This document shows positions 1 through 22,082 of a stretch of DNA of 64,000 nt, piece after piece (position 1 is the stretch's first letter; every line of letters begins with the position of its first letter). This stretch comes from Allodiplogaster sudhausi (Eukaryota; Nematoda; Chromadorea; Rhabditida; Diplogasteridae). The position numbers and the translations under genes are program-made. The notes beneath the pieces were generated by a model, which was given only the letters and a program-made list of their open reading frames with translations, was not told where the DNA came from and did not search any database. The stretch is from the NCBI GenBank assembly GCA_945643635.1, contig CALZFC010000252.1:2267001-2331000 (forward strand). The letters are read 5' to 3'.

Positions 1-331
1 ACCGTCCCTTCTCAGTGAAACAGTCAAAAGATAAACGACCTGCGTCGGAAAAACGACGACTAAAAAGAGAGAGAGGGAGAGAGAAAGAAGAGAGAAAGAA
101 AGAGAAGAGAGAGAAAGGAAGAAAAAAGAAGGGGACAGAATGTGAGTGTGGATGGAAATTGAGCTGTTGAACTGTTCCTGCTGAATTGGCATTTTGCCAG
201 AGGAGACAGCTGTCTCTGCAGAAGTGCATGGAAAGTGTTCGTGAAAAGGTCATTCCTCTCTAATTTGAGATTGCATGACAAGCACTGCATATTTTTGACA
301 TGGTCAGTCCCTATTATGCATTCTCTTTCTA

Positions 332-362
<31 letters not shown>

Positions 363-1029
363 GCCCCCCCAAACATCTTTCTAGGCCATGCCCGTTCGTG
401 TGCATTGCATTGTTTAGTGATGGAAAGAGCGCAGAGAAGAGAAGGAGAAAAAGAGAAGAGAGAAAGAGAGACAGAGAGGCAAAGAAGAGAGAGAAAACGA
501 GAGAGCACAAGATAAAGAAAGAGGAACGGCCGATGTATAAGCGTAAACAAGTGCAGGAAATGAATGTGTGCTCAGAGGGCGACGCGAGAAAGGAAAGCGC
601 CTGAGGCTGCCCGGCCGAAGGACGTTCAGAGGAGAGTGCACGGTGGGAGAAGAGAGTGTGAGGGTGAGAGAGAGGCCGTCAGGGGAGAGAGCGTGGCGAG
701 AGAGGAGAGCGCTAGAGAGAGAAAGAGGCCGGCTGCCTGGAGGGTGCACGCGGGCGGAGGCGGTTGTTGTGTCGGAGTGACCAGTCCTCTGCTTCTCTGT
801 CCTCTCTCCCCTGTTCATACTCTCTCCTCTCTCGCTGCACTCTCGCGTTGCAAGCGTGCCAGCCACCAGGCCGGCAGGCGGTCACTCCACTCTCCCTCCA
901 GGCCACCCCAATCAAAACTACGATAAAAGAAGACAGGGAGAGGAGCAGAACAGAGAACAGAGAAGAGAGAGAATAAGAATGAAGAGAACGAAAGAAGCTC
1001 GAGCGCTCTCGTGAAATTGACTGGAGAGT

Positions 1030-1076
<47 letters not shown>

Positions 1077-3852
1077 AGCAAAGCTTTCCAGTGAGGTCCG
1101 ATGTTGCCTGCGGCCTTCTCTCACTCGTTCTCTCTTTCTCTTTCGTTCTTTCTTTCTTTTTCTCTCTTCGCTGTTCTCCGATCTCTTGCACTTTTACTCC
1201 GAGCAACCCGAGCAACCCGTAAATAGTGCAGAACAAGCAAACAGCGTCCGCGTCACGGGCCTTCCCGGAGGCCATTTTCTCTCTCTCTCTCTCTCTCTCT
1301 ATCCTTCTGTCTCTCTTTCTCTTTCTCTCTCTCTCTCTCTATCCTTCTGTCTCTCTTTCTCTTTCTCTCTCTCTCTCTCTCACTCTCTCGTTGCTTTCTC
1401 CTGTTCCCCGAATCAGGAAGATGCCTTGCACGAAGGGCATTTTGGAACGGAGAAATGCGGTACAAAAGACGAGTAAAGAAGTAGCAGAAGTCTGTAAAAA
1501 GGAACTGGCAGAAAGAAGAAAGAAAACTGACGGGAAGCTTGGGGTGGAAAGTGGAAGAAATGGAGACTGCCGAGCTCCTTCTCCCTTTTTTATCAGTTCT
1601 TGCCTTTCCATACGATGAAAGCATTGAAGGAGCTGTGGGACAGGGAACTGGGGGACAGCTAGAGAACAGAGAGAGAGCATGGAAAGAGAGGAGACAACAG
1701 AGAAAAATAGAGGGAGATAAAAGAATGAAGGCGCCCCTCACACTGGGGATGCGCATTCTGGCCACTGATAACGGGAACCGACAGTTTTTTATCCCCGTAC
1801 AAGAGAAGAGAAGAAAAAGGAAGCTCTCCTTGCCGGATAAAATTGGAAATGAGAATGAAATTGTTGCAAAGAGTAGAAGAAGGAAAGAAAGAAGGAGATC
1901 AGCAGCTGGCAAGAAATGGAATAGAAGATGGAACCGATAGAACTTACCTTCAAAAGAATGAGTGAGAGAGAGAATGAGGAAGAGAACGGAGAGCACAGTG
2001 GAAGACATACATTCAGCTGCACTCTTGACAGAGAGAGAGAAAGAGAGAGAGCGAGAGAGCGAGAGAGAGAAAGGGAGGGAGAGCAGAGAGCGACAGATGA
2101 GATTCAGGGTCCATCGAAAAACAAGGGGCGGAACCCAGCCCAGAGCTACGAGAAGTAGAGAGAGAAACAACGAGATAGAACAGAGAGTGAAAATGATTTT
2201 GCATATGGATCAGAGAATGCACGATCAGAAGAGGGGTCAGAGATAAGAGAGTGCAAGAGGGACAGAGAAAACGGGTTCAAAAGTGTGCGAAAAGTAGAGA
2301 TGGAGAACAAAAGAGAGTGGGAATGAGAGCATCTTGGGGAACATATCCTGTGCTGAACTCGCTCTAATAAACATTAATATTCTTATGATAAGGCATATTC
2401 GAGAGAAAGAAGAATGCAGAATGAAAGTTGAAAGAGTCTTCAAATGGAGAAGATCCCATTTCGCTCTCGAAAATAAGAGCAGAGGGAAGAAATCTGCTTG
2501 AAGGCAGAGAAAGAGAATATGAAAGTGGGGAGAACGAATGCCAGAGTGAAATAAAGGAAACCTTTAGAGCACCAAATCTTAAATGGTTTAAATTATACTC
2601 CACCGCTCTTTTTTCACTTCAACATGCTGTTCAGGTTGTAAAATTGGCCAAAAAGGCGGGAAATGTGGAACCTTTTAGTGTTTGCAAAAGTTGCGATCTC
2701 ATGCAGGAACTGGGGAGAACAGACAAAACTAAGGAATAAAAAGCGCCCGCCTGCGTTCATTATTTCTTCAATCTCTCACTCACCCTCACTCTCCTCCCTC
2801 CAATCTTTCACTCTCCTTGGCTATATCAAATCTCTCAACTCTCACTGTCTCCATTCTCTCCCTCCCAGCATTCTTTTTTTTTCTCTTGATGAAAAGGAGC
2901 GCAGATTGCAATGTGAAGGTTTTTTTTTACATTAGAAAGGTAATGGAAAAAATTGAGTGAACTGTCAAAGATAAAATGGAAGTGAAAAGTGAGCAAAGTA
3001 GGAAAAGTATAAGAAGATAAAAGGAAAACATGTGGATAGGGCATCCACCCATATTTGGCTGTTGGCCTGGTGTCCCTCTCTACGAACATGGCCTCAGGGC
3101 CATTCGGTTTCCCCTTCTCCCCCCCCCCTCCTCTCTCTCTTTCTCTCTCTCTCTCTCCCTGCCATTCACTCTCGTCCTATCGAACAGAATGCAACGCGTA
3201 TGCCAGCTGCAGCTTGAAGCAGTATTCAAATTCAGGGAAAGGAGAGGAGCGGGCCGTCTCCCGGTCGATCTCTATCTTCCCTCAGGCAGCCTTCCCTAAC
3301 TCTTCATCTTCTCTATCTCTCTCTCTCTCTCACTCTTCAATCTCTTTCCTTCTCTCCCCCCTCTCTCTCTCTCTCTCTTCAATCTCTTTCCTGCTCTGCC
3401 TCTCTCCCTCTCTTTCTTTCGCTTTGTATCTCTCTCTCCCTCTCTTTCTTTAGCTTTCTCTCTTCACTCTAATGATTTAGGATTATCTCGTTCGCAGTCC
3501 TGTTTAACACACCTTGGCACATAAAGCAAATAATAAAGTATCTATGTATGTCTTAGCAATTTACGCGAAAACACGAGGAGAGTAAATTAAATAATGAGGG
3601 CGAATCGAAGGGTGTGGCCGGGCACTGTGGATTACAAGCTGTTTCGCCAACTAGGAAAAGAGAACTAGAGAACATGGAAAAGAGAGAGTAGGAAACAGAA
3701 AAGAAGCAGCGGAGAATATGACAGGGGCAGCGCGAAAAAAGAGAAAGGGAAGGAACGGGAAGGTAGCCTCTCGGGCTGCTCACTTTTTGGGTTTGTGGGA
3801 GTCACAGGGCAAGGAAAGTCAAGGGAGTGTGTGAAAGATAGACGGAGAGGGC

Positions 3853-3891
<39 letters not shown>

Positions 3892-4063
3892 GAGAGAGAG
3901 AACTAGAGAGGGAAGGGAGCGGGAGAGAAGGCAGAGAAGAGCACACGAGGGAGAAGGGAAGTATCCACTCAGACACGACACAAAAAGGACGTGAACGAGA
4001 AAAAAAAACGCTCTCGCCTAGTGTGTTCACAACTCAAGAAGAGCATACTGCATTTTCCATTTA

Positions 4064-4097
<34 letters not shown>

Positions 4098-7000
4098 TCT
4101 CGTTCCCTCTCTTTCTCTCTTTCTTTGTCTCCTTTCACTCTATCTTACTGTCTAACCATTTCAGCCTCCATCACTCCTTTTTTTATTTGACGAGATGGTG
4201 AGGAGTTTTGCTCGGAATGTTTCACTCTCATTTTTTTCTATTCTCTCTAAAAAAAACGTCGTTCTCTCTCAGCTTGTGAGAGGATCGATTGGCATTCTCC
4301 AAGTTGTCTGAATTCAGAAAGAGGAAACAGTCTCTTTCAGCTGGAGGAACCTTCACAAGAAATAGAGACTCCTGGCAAAAGGTGCGAATTTTTTTAACCA
4401 GCGACAAAGAAGAAAAGAGAAAGTGGAAAAGCGTAATAGAAAAAAGCGAGAAGGAAACGGTGAAATGGAGTCAACCAGTTTTTGCGCAAACCATCACTTT
4501 CTTCAATGGCTGCGCTCCTTTTTTTCATGGCGCCTGACGGAGGGAGATGACAGTCTTAGAGAGTGAGAGAGAGAGAGAGAGAGAAAGTGTGAGAGAGTAA
4601 GAGAGAGAGAAAGTGTGAGAGAGTGAGAGGGAGAGAGAAAGTGTGAGAGAGTGAGAGAGAGAAAGTGTGAGAGAGTGAGAGAGAGAAAAGCACAGTAAGG
4701 GTAGAGTAGAGCACAAAATTGCAAGGGAGCAAGAGGGGAAGAGAAAGAGAGAGAAGTAGAGTGAGGAGTTGAAGAGGGAGATAATGAGAGGGCTCGAAGA
4801 AAAGAGGATGCGAGAGAGACTGAGGAAGTGATCACCAGAACGAAGAGTGAATGGGGACTGGAGAGATTTCGATCGTAAGAAAAAAGAGCCGAAAAATCCA
4901 ACTCAGCAAAAAAAAATAAAGCAGCGAAGTTACTTTCGGACTGTCAGAGGTATACATTCACGTGCAGGAGAATGAATACGGCGAGAAAGATGGGAGGGAG
5001 CATGTGATGACAAGAGATGCAGAGAAAGAAGAAAGAGAGAGATGCGAGGGAGCGTGTGATGATAAGAGATGCATAGAGAGAGAGAGATATGTTGAGAGCG
5101 GAAAGCTTAAGAAATGGGAATCGAGAAACAGAGGTAGAGAGAGAGAATTACGATAAATGCGTTAGCTAACCATCTCGATGGAGGGACCCGCAGTTTGTGA
5201 ATTGAACGTATTCGAGAAAGGACACTAAGAGGAATAAAAACGAAGAAAAAAGGAAGGGAGCTCATAAGGGGAACAGTGGTAACGAAATGCGACGAATAGA
5301 GAAAGAGAGAGAGAGAGAGAAAGAGGGAGAGAGAGAGAACGAGAGAGAGTGGGATAGGGGCAGAAAAAAGACAACGTGGGAGAGGCATTACGATAAGCGA
5401 CATAAAGAGTAAAGAAAGAGAAAAAGAAGGAAGACATGAGAGAGCCAGATAGGAAAGGGGAGAAGAGAATGCATGAATCCCTGAGAGAGGGGCCAATCCA
5501 GCGATCTAAACATGAAAAACTGCGAGGTCGTATAAGATGAAACCGATAGTCAAGATGGAGAAGAACGGATTTTTCAGGGAAAAGAACGATCAGGACAAAT
5601 TGAGAACATTTCATGAAGAGGCTACAACAGCTCAAGCAAGCAGTTCTGAGAAACAATGATCCCTTCAAGCTAATCAAAGGCCTTTTGAAATAAACCGATA
5701 TGCATAATATCCTTACATTTGTTAGAAACAAGAATACAAACTATCTACAATCTTAAGAACAGTTAACTATTCCTTCTGCGCTTACTATTTTGCCACTCTC
5801 AGGCCGATTGTAGTGCCTTCTCAGCAACTATTCTCACAACACGCACTCTCCTCTCACTTTATGTTCTCTCATTCTCTCCTATCTCCTACTCTCTCGTCTC
5901 TCTTTTTCTACCTTTCTCTCTCCTTTTTTACTTCTACTACGTGATCCTGCCCAATGACAGCTTCATGCTTACTATGCAGTTGTGTCCATTCCAAGTTGTT
6001 GTTGTGCGGTGCAGAAAACGAATTTCCTAGTACTATCGGTTTTTGAAGAGAGAAGATAGCACAGAATCGGAAGAAGAGGGAGTGTCCTCTCTGCTCCTCA
6101 CGATCAGTTCATTTTTTCCAGCAACTCAGGAGTCAAAATGGTTTTAAACGAAAATTAATACATACTACAATAGAAATTTTTTTATAATGGAGTGCTAATC
6201 GCCAGGTAGAAATATATCATATTAACCTAAATGCCCTATTCCCATAATGTCTCAATGCAGCACGGAGGCTAATTTGACAGATTGTGGAAGCGCCGTCAAC
6301 AGGTCCAACCACATTGCGCTGGAAGGCTAACATGCTTCCCTCAGGCAGCGTCCTGTCAGCTAGGCATCTTCTGCCATAAATACTTCCAGTTAGTCTGTTT
6401 TCATTTGAAGAGGTTTCACTTACTAATGATTAAATAATGTTTCTGGTTGTTGTTATTTTGAGGTTTCGCCTTTCCTGAGTAATTCATTTAGTTTACAATC
6501 TATTTAACCCTTTGAAGATATCCGTCTCTCTTTCTTTCCCCGTCTCTCCTTTTCCTGTGATCTCTATAAAAGTGCGGCTGGACTCTTACCCCAAGGGAGA
6601 GAACAGCGGTAAACAACCCGAGGCTGGCACGGAACGCCCCGGGAATTAGGACAAGAGAAGAGAGAGTGCACTCTCAGCAGAGAATGAGACAATGAGAGAA
6701 TGAGATGAAGAGACCGAAAAATGGGTGGCACCGCCTGTTACCGCGCCACCCACACTGCTGAGAGGGAGAAACAAAAGAGATGGAGAGAGAGGGGAGACCA
6801 CCCGTTCTCTCGCTCTGTTACCATCGACAATTTTTCGATATAAAAAAAAGAGAAAAAAATTAGTGAACAAAAGGAAATCGCTCAAGAACACAGAAATAGT
6901 TCGCCACCCGAACATGTGGTTATTTTTTTTGTAATTCACAAAAATATTTACTACGAAGGAAGTTATAACCGCTCAAAGTTTGCAAATTTGGAATTTGCTC

Positions 7001-7099
7001 TCGCTGCGAAGCGTGCATGCGATTTCGCATTTTAAAGAAGCCACGCCCCTTCCAGTTCGCAGTCGAGAAAGTGAAAGGGAAAGGGTTGAGGAGGAGAAA

Positions 7100-7146
<47 letters not shown>

Positions 7147-7726
7147 TGGTCAGAGAACCGCCAGAGACCGCGCTCAGTGCAAGGAGCATCACCGCTGTCT
7201 AATTGTCAGCCGACGAGGAACACTGTTGAATCAATGCATTCTCCCTTTCTCATCTCTCCTCTCTCGCTCTCACTCCAACTCGCTCTCTCTATCTCTCTAC
7301 CTCTTTCATCTCTCCTCTCTCGCTCTCAGTCCGTCTCGCTCTCTGTACCTCTCACCCTCTCTCATTTTCCCTCGCTCATCACTCCCTCTCTCATTCTCCC
7401 TCTCTCATCTCTATCTCTCTCGCTCTCACTCCATCTCGCTCTCTCTATCTCCCCCCCCCCTCTCATTCTCCCTTTCTCATCTCTACCTCTGTCGCTCTCA
7501 CTCCATCTCGCTCTCTCTATCTCTCTTCCTCTTTCATTCTCCTTCTATTACTCTCTTCTCTTTTCTTACAAGTCGCTCTCTTGCACTATGCCTATTCGTT
7601 GTCTTTTCTTCTCTATTTTCCCTGTTCACTCTCATTCTCATTGTCAGTTCACGATACTCTCTTCAGTTCTGTCTCTACTTCTCTCTCACTCTCTCTCTCT
7701 TTCTCTCTGTCTCTACTTCTCTCTCA

Positions 7727-7760
<34 letters not shown>

Positions 7761-8734
7761 GTCTCTACTTCTCTCTCTCTCTCTCGCTCTCTCTATTTCT
7801 TCAATCCGCCCCGGTCTCTAGTCTTGTCACCCTTCTGCTCCATCAATCACTCTTCTCTTTCATTTGACATCAAGGATAGCTGGAAGCTAAATCAATTTCA
7901 GTTCAGCGTTCCAAATGCCTTGAAAATGAGAGCAGCCCGGATGAAAGTGGATGAACCTTCCGGATTTGTAAAGGAAAGAAATGCTTTCTGCTGCCGCATT
8001 GGAGTGAATCTTTATTCGTCGGCATCGTCGACATCTTTCTTCTCATTTATAGGATTAAACTCGAAATGATACACCGCAAACTGATGGCACTGACCAACCT
8101 TTTCAATATTTTATGCAAAAATTAATTTTTAAAAAATGCAGAGTAAGCTGTGAATGCGAAGCGGAAAGTGATGCGAGAGAAGTGGAAGAAGGGACAGAGA
8201 AAATGTGAGGAATGGAAGGAAAAAGAGAAAGAGAGAAATACGCAAGAGAGACCGAGAGAGATTAAACAGTGGTTTGTTGAGTGTCACTGCCCGTTCCACC
8301 TTCTTCTCTCGCTTGCTGCGACTTCTGTGCTTTAGCTGCCTTGGGCGAGGCACAAACGCGAACTTCGAAGTGGCGTTTGTCCTCAAATATCTTTCTGCAT
8401 ATTTATCATGGTTAAGTAGAGCCAGAATTTCTTGTTTCAAAGGACACAAACCGATGTCGGCGTCTTGGGAGGCGAGGAAGAAATGCGGAAGCGAGGAGGC
8501 TTCTGCCTGCTCTGAACATAGAAGGAAGGCTCATTGATAAAGAAAGACAACTTGGCAATCTCTGGAGACAAACGGAGACAAACTCACGAGGTGGTCAAGG
8601 CCATTCGGGAATCTTGTCACTCGCGCACTACGAGGATCGCCACTTCTAAAACAGCTCCATTCTTTTCATTCAACTCTTCCACCAGTCCTCCATCAGTTTC
8701 TCTCTCTCTCTGTCTCTCTCTCTCTTTCTCTCTT

Positions 8735-8804
<70 letters not shown>

Positions 8805-8950
8805 CCAGCATTTAGAAGCCGAGATAGTTCTGAGCTGTCATCACTGTCGTCGTTCCTGTTCATTCCCATGATGGGGGAAAGCATCGCCCAAGTGTAGCTG
8901 CAGCAAAATAAATACGTGTAATTTTTTAACTGCAAAGCCCGAAAAAGTTG
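1..8950. other. Gene-poor GA/CT-rich region
   Basis: I could not resolve a gene here. The stretch alternates polypurine blocks (for example 430-730, 1030-1075, 2030-2080, 3850-3890, 4555-4690, 5295-5350, 7100-7145) with polypyrimidine blocks (1275-1385, 3300-3460, 4060-4140, 7240-7800, 8700-8800). Open frames here read runs of Ser/Leu or Arg/Glu and are repeat artefacts. More ordinary sequence at about 2560-2740, 5740-6540 and 8320-8520 has no recognisable exon. It may be intergenic DNA downstream of the tmc-like gene, or long introns of a gene I cannot see. Confidence 0.6.
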
Positions 8951-9097
8951 CGACTTTAAGACTTTTGATCCCAAATATATTTCTCAATTACGGATATAAT
9001 CTTTTGTCCTTTTTCTGATATTGCTTTGAAGGAAGAATGAGCAATACCTGCTATGCAGATTGGGATCATCCACTGCGTCCTCTCGCAAAGAGCCATC

Positions 9098-17560
<8,463 letters not shown>

Positions 17561-17694
17561 AAAGGCGTTATCTCATTTCTTTAGATTGAGAGAGGAACAA
17601 ATTGCAATGTTTAAAGAATGGCAGAAACTGACTCGGAACGTTGAAAGATTGGCTGTTGAGATTTGAGATGATGGAGGCTGCTTGAGCGGCGGAA

Positions 17695-18560
17695 GAGGGC
17701 GATCAGGTCATTCTCAATTCAAAGAGGGCGATCAGATCATTCTCAATTCAGAGAGGGCGATCAGATCATTCTCAATTCAGAGAGGGCGATCAGATCATTC
17801 TCAATTCAGAGAGGGCGATCAGATCATTCTCAATTCAGAGAGGGCGATCAGATCATTCTCAATTCAGAGAGGGCGATCAGATCATTCTCAATTCAGAGAG
17901 GGCGATCAGATCATTCTCAATTCAGAGAGGGCGATCAGATCATTCTCAATTCAGAGAGGGCGATCAGATCATTCTCAATTCAGAGAGGGCGATCAGATCA
18001 TTCTCAATTCAGAGAGGGCGATCAGATCATTCTCAATTCAGAGAGGGCGATCAGATCATTCTCAATTCAGAGAGGGCGATCAGATCATTCTCAATTCAGA
18101 GAGGGCGATCAGATCATTCTCAATTCAGAGAGGGCGATCAGATCATTCTCAATTCAGAGAGGGCGATCAGATCATTCTCAATTCAGAGAGGGCGATCAGA
18201 TCATTCTCAATTCAGAGAGGGCGATCAGATCATTCTCAATTCAGAGAGGGCGATCAGATCATTCTCAATTCAGAGAGGGCGATCAGATCATTCTCAATTC
18301 AGAGAGGGCGATCAGATCATTCTCAATTCAGAGAGGGCGATCAGATCATTCTCAATTCAGAGAGGGCGATCAGATCATTCTCAATTCAGAGAGGGCGATC
18401 AGATCATTCTCAATTCAGAGAGGGCGATCAGATCATTCTCAATTCAGAGAGGGCGATCAGATCATTCTCAATTCAGAGAGGGCGATCAGATCATTCTCAA
18501 TTCAGAGAGGGCGATCAGATCATTCTCAATTCAGAGAGGGCGATCAGATCATTCTTAATC
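17695..18560. repeat. 29-bp minisatellite, about 30 copies
   Basis: The unit, a 29-mer containing GGGCGATCAGATCATTCTC, is repeated head to tail with almost no divergence. Because 29 is not a multiple of 3, all frames stay open and give a spurious 308-aa reading frame. It sits just upstream of the last tmc exon I can place. Confidence 0.95.
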
Positions 18561-18599
18561 CCAACTCAATCCGCTAACAAAAGACTAAGGTTCAAATGC

Positions 18600-19453
18600 T
18601 CACAATGACAGAGGTTCTCCTGGAGAGACTTCTCGCATCGTCATCACTTGCAGTGGTGACGGCAGTGGAAGTGGAAGGAGGATGGATGTCCCCTGAGGAG
18701 GTCGTGGCCCCCCTTCCCACCACCATTCTCTCTCTTTCTCTGCGTCTCTCTCCTCAACCGCTTCTTCTGCTCTTCTCTGTTGCAAAGGCGTCCTCTTTCT
18801 GCGGCATCTCACGATTCCTTCGCCAGCCTTCTCTGCAATCACTCAACTCATGTGTAAGATCTGCAATTTGCAACTTTGTTTGACAACACTGGAAGTGCTT
18901 CTCGGTTAATCATTTTAGGACTTCTTCTAACGTTGCAAAGCAGGCCTCCCGTGCAAGGGATCGCCTCTTGGTTCCGCTCACAATCAACTGTAAGAAGCCT
19001 AAAAAGAGAACACAATCGTTGCAACGTTTTGCAGAAAGTAAAACTATCAGACAGCTCGGTTTTTTTTCCTCAGGGAGCAAAACATGAAATTGGAGACGGC
19101 GAAGGTGTAGGCAGATCACTGGCTGCGAGTCCATTTCGCCCTACAGAAATTCATTCAAAGAAGTTCGAAGACAAATGACAATGCATTATGTTATCCTGCC
19201 AAGGGTTCCTGGGCATGGAGACCACTCAGCTAAAGTTGAAGATTCAGAGTGAACGAGAGATTAAGAGATAGTGAGAGTGACGAGAAAGAATGAGAGGGTA
19301 GAGAAAGAGAGAACGAGGATAAGAGAGAACAGAGAAGCAGAGAGAAAGAGAGAGCGGCTGATCGCAGCTGCTTTTTGAGCGCATTGGCAACTGTCGAGCG
19401 GCGGCGGGCGTCATTCATCTTGATGCCAGTCAAGGAGAGCATGAGAGAGGGAG

Positions 19454-19492
<39 letters not shown>

Positions 19493-20184
19493 GGAGAAGG
19501 AGAGAAGGGAGAGAGAAATAGGGAGACACAGAGAGACAGAGAGAGAGGGAGGCGGCGGAGAAATCAAGAAGTAGACAAGCGATATAGAACAGATTGGTGG
19601 GAAGTGAACGGACGAGAGAGTAATAGAGAGCTAACATGCAGTGGCCAAAATAGGAATCGACGGATAAACATATCCTTCTTGCAAAAACTCGTGCCTTGTA
19701 CCTTTCACTACGATGGAGGAAGAATTGAATCAGATTCACAATCGAAGCCACTCTGCATTCTTGACATTCTTAGCTCAATTCAATCCATCATCCAACAGCA
19801 GAAAATTATTGATCGATTAGCAGGTAGAAAATGAACAATTGTGTTTTTTATCAAACAATTAGGCAGAACTAAACTAAACACATGAAGCGCTTTAAGAATT
19901 TAGACAGAGAACGAGGAATTCGTAAAAGCAAAAGATGCAAAATATGATAAATACGAGAGGCCAAGGCGATGTCCGTATAGGAAAATTCCACAGGAAAGAG
20001 CCAGGCAAAAGCTAAAATATCTTCGTCTGAATATGTAAAAGCTAACAGAAGCTACCATCCCATTCGTGAATTTGGAAAAAAAAATAATTAAAGGGATATA
20101 CATACATTAAAAAGCAGAATAGTGACGGGGTCATGAGAATAGAGAAAGAGGGTGACAAAGAAAATGACAGATAGGGAGAGACAA

Positions 20185-20216
<32 letters not shown>

Positions 20217-20432
20217 GCAATACACAGGAGGAGCAGGAGATCGAAAGTCTCTTTGGCTATGTATCATAAGAGCAGAGTGTGAGAACGGGAGGTGATAAGC
20301 CGGGGAATGGCCAATCTGGGGATGCCAGAGAGGTCAGCATCATCAGGCAGAGAAGGTGGAGGGAAGGCGGAAGAAGCACCAGCCAGTCCCCTCCTGTTGT
20401 AAGAGTCCCACTCATCATTCCACTGCTCTCCC

Positions 20433-20479
<47 letters not shown>

Positions 20480-20820
20480 CTCGTTCTTCACTCTCTGCCC
20501 TTCTCTAATGCACCTTCAATTTCTCGACACCTTCTAGTGTCTTCATTTGTATCTCGCACAATCAAATCCCTGTATTCCCGGTAAGTCAGCAATCATTGCA
20601 TAGCCCATGGTACGTTCGGAATCTGCCTTTTATACATCTTAATGAAAGGATAATAACTCTTTTCAAGTTAAAGAAACAATTTAATTCGAAAGCAGGTGAA
20701 AGACTAGTCAGAGATGAACATGCAACCTGTGATATGTTGCAGAGTGGACGATGAGTTCAAGGATAAGCAAGTATCATAAAGGGATGATGTTGAGAGTGGC
20801 AGAGAAAGGAAGATCTCTTT
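18600..20820. other. Stretch without a resolved gene
   Basis: GA-rich DNA with microsatellites at 19460-19490 and 20190-20215 and a CT run at 20435-20480. A short minus-strand frame starting at 19418 (MNDARRRSTVANALKK) resembles a possible tmc N-terminus, and minus-strand 18600-18860 has a Glu/Arg-rich frame. Neither is secure. Confidence 0.4.
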
Positions 20821-21863
20821 CTAGAATCTCCTCTTGTTGGAGAAGATGAAGAGAGAAGCGCCTCGATGTTCTTTCTCAAGATGAAGACCAACTTCTTCTG
20901 CTAGTGAAGTCGCCTCTTCTCTCCTCTCTAGCCATCTCCTCTCTCGCTCCTGTTATCATCATAAATCTCTGCCTTCAATACTCATCACCCTCAAGTGCCA
21001 ACTTCTGAGCTTCAGTAACTGACACCATAGTAAAGGCGCTCCATTCGTTTGCACACGCGTTACACATACTTTTCAATGTTTTGTACAAGGCAGTGTAACT
21101 ATGTATGATTAGCAAGAGATGAAGGTGTTAACCTCACTCGGGGGAGAACCAATGGAGAATGACAAGCACAGGAAGAGCGAGCCCGATTCGGGCAGAAGCA
21201 GAGAGCCTGCGGCCTCAACACTCACTTCATTCCATGTCGACATTTTAATAAAACAATAATTCTCTTGATTAGTTTCTATGACTAAACTCGTTTCTCTCTC
21301 ACTCTCTCTCTCTCTCTCATTCTCTCTCACTCTTCCATTAGACATTCTGCATGCTCCCTCGCTCTCTCTGACCATGAAGAGAGTAGGAAGAAGATAGGAG
21401 TGAAGATGAACTGGCTGATGGATGACCACAACCTGCACACTTCCCACTCCGTAGTCGCCAGGCAGAGCCCATGAGCCTAGAGGCCTCGAAGCATCAATGA
21501 AGAGAGGAACACGCAGATTCGGCAGCTCAAAAAGAGCAGAGGGGATGTTCTTGCTGAGCAGTGCAAATGTATCAGTTACACACAAGAGATGAAAGCAGAC
21601 CCTCGAGGCATCGACGAAGGCTACAATCGAGTGGATGAGACGGGGCTCTTTCTCACTCGGCTGGAAGATCACTCCAGGGAAGCGATGGGAGAGGAACGAC
21701 GCGCATTCCCCCGTCCCCGAGTTCACTTCCAACACCTTCAACAGCAATGATCACTCCAGCTGGCAACTGATCGGAGGAATACCTTGACACCATCCACGAG
21801 ATATGCTGCGAGAGCATCGGCCAAGGCCGACGCTTTCCTCTCCTCGTGCGGCGCTCTCAGCAT
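20821..21863 (-). CDS. METTL26/UPF0585 (DUF938)-like methyltransferase
   Basis: Predicted class I SAM-dependent methyltransferase-fold protein. The first exon starts at ATG 21863 (MLRAPHEERKASALADAL) and is joined by a 46-bp intron to the SAM-binding motif VLEVNSGTGE. The same exon has FPGVIFQPSE (compare the family's WQPSD) and, after an intron or a short insertion, a segment with NLRVPLFIDASRPLGSWA. The family's N-M-I-H-I region appears as VVVIHQPVHLHSY. A later exon near 21220-21115 has AAGSLLLPESGSLFLC. The last exon ends EEVGLHLEKEHRGASLFIF with TAG at 20821, matching the family's C-terminus in position. Exon borders in the middle are unsure. It is the last gene of the RPLP0 array, about 220 bp downstream of RPL37A. 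The function of the family is poorly known. Confidence 0.7.
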
Positions 21864-22082
21864 TTGTAACTCCCGACCAAATCGATAAGCAACAATGCCA
21901 CCACCCCGCGCCCCTCAAGTACCATTCATGCTCACGCATCATACAAGAGACTCTTCTCTGCCAGGCCAATCTGGTTTCCGCAAACCGTTCTCGTTGCAAT
22001 GCAAGTGTTATGACAACTGTGGAGAATGCAGTTTATTGACGACTGCGAAACAAAACAAAACAACGAGATGGCGGCATCTCCA

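Noticed and set aside
8129..8449. Minus-strand 106-codon frame with a moderately complex N-terminal half (MCPLKQEILALLNHDKYAE)
   Set aside because: The composition is not repeat-like, but no family, splice support or neighbouring exon could be found. Left unannotated.
17695..18560. CRISPR-like array
   Set aside because: The repeats abut directly without unique spacers, and the genome is eukaryotic.
17682..18608. A 308-codon plus-strand open frame with a regular 29-residue repeat
   Set aside because: It is produced by the 29-bp minisatellite, which stays open in every frame. It has no start context, splice context or family similarity.
19380..19420. Definite first exon of the tmc-like gene (MNDARRRS…)
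   Set aside because: The resemblance to the C. elegans N-terminus is weak and no splice path to 17560 could be shown.
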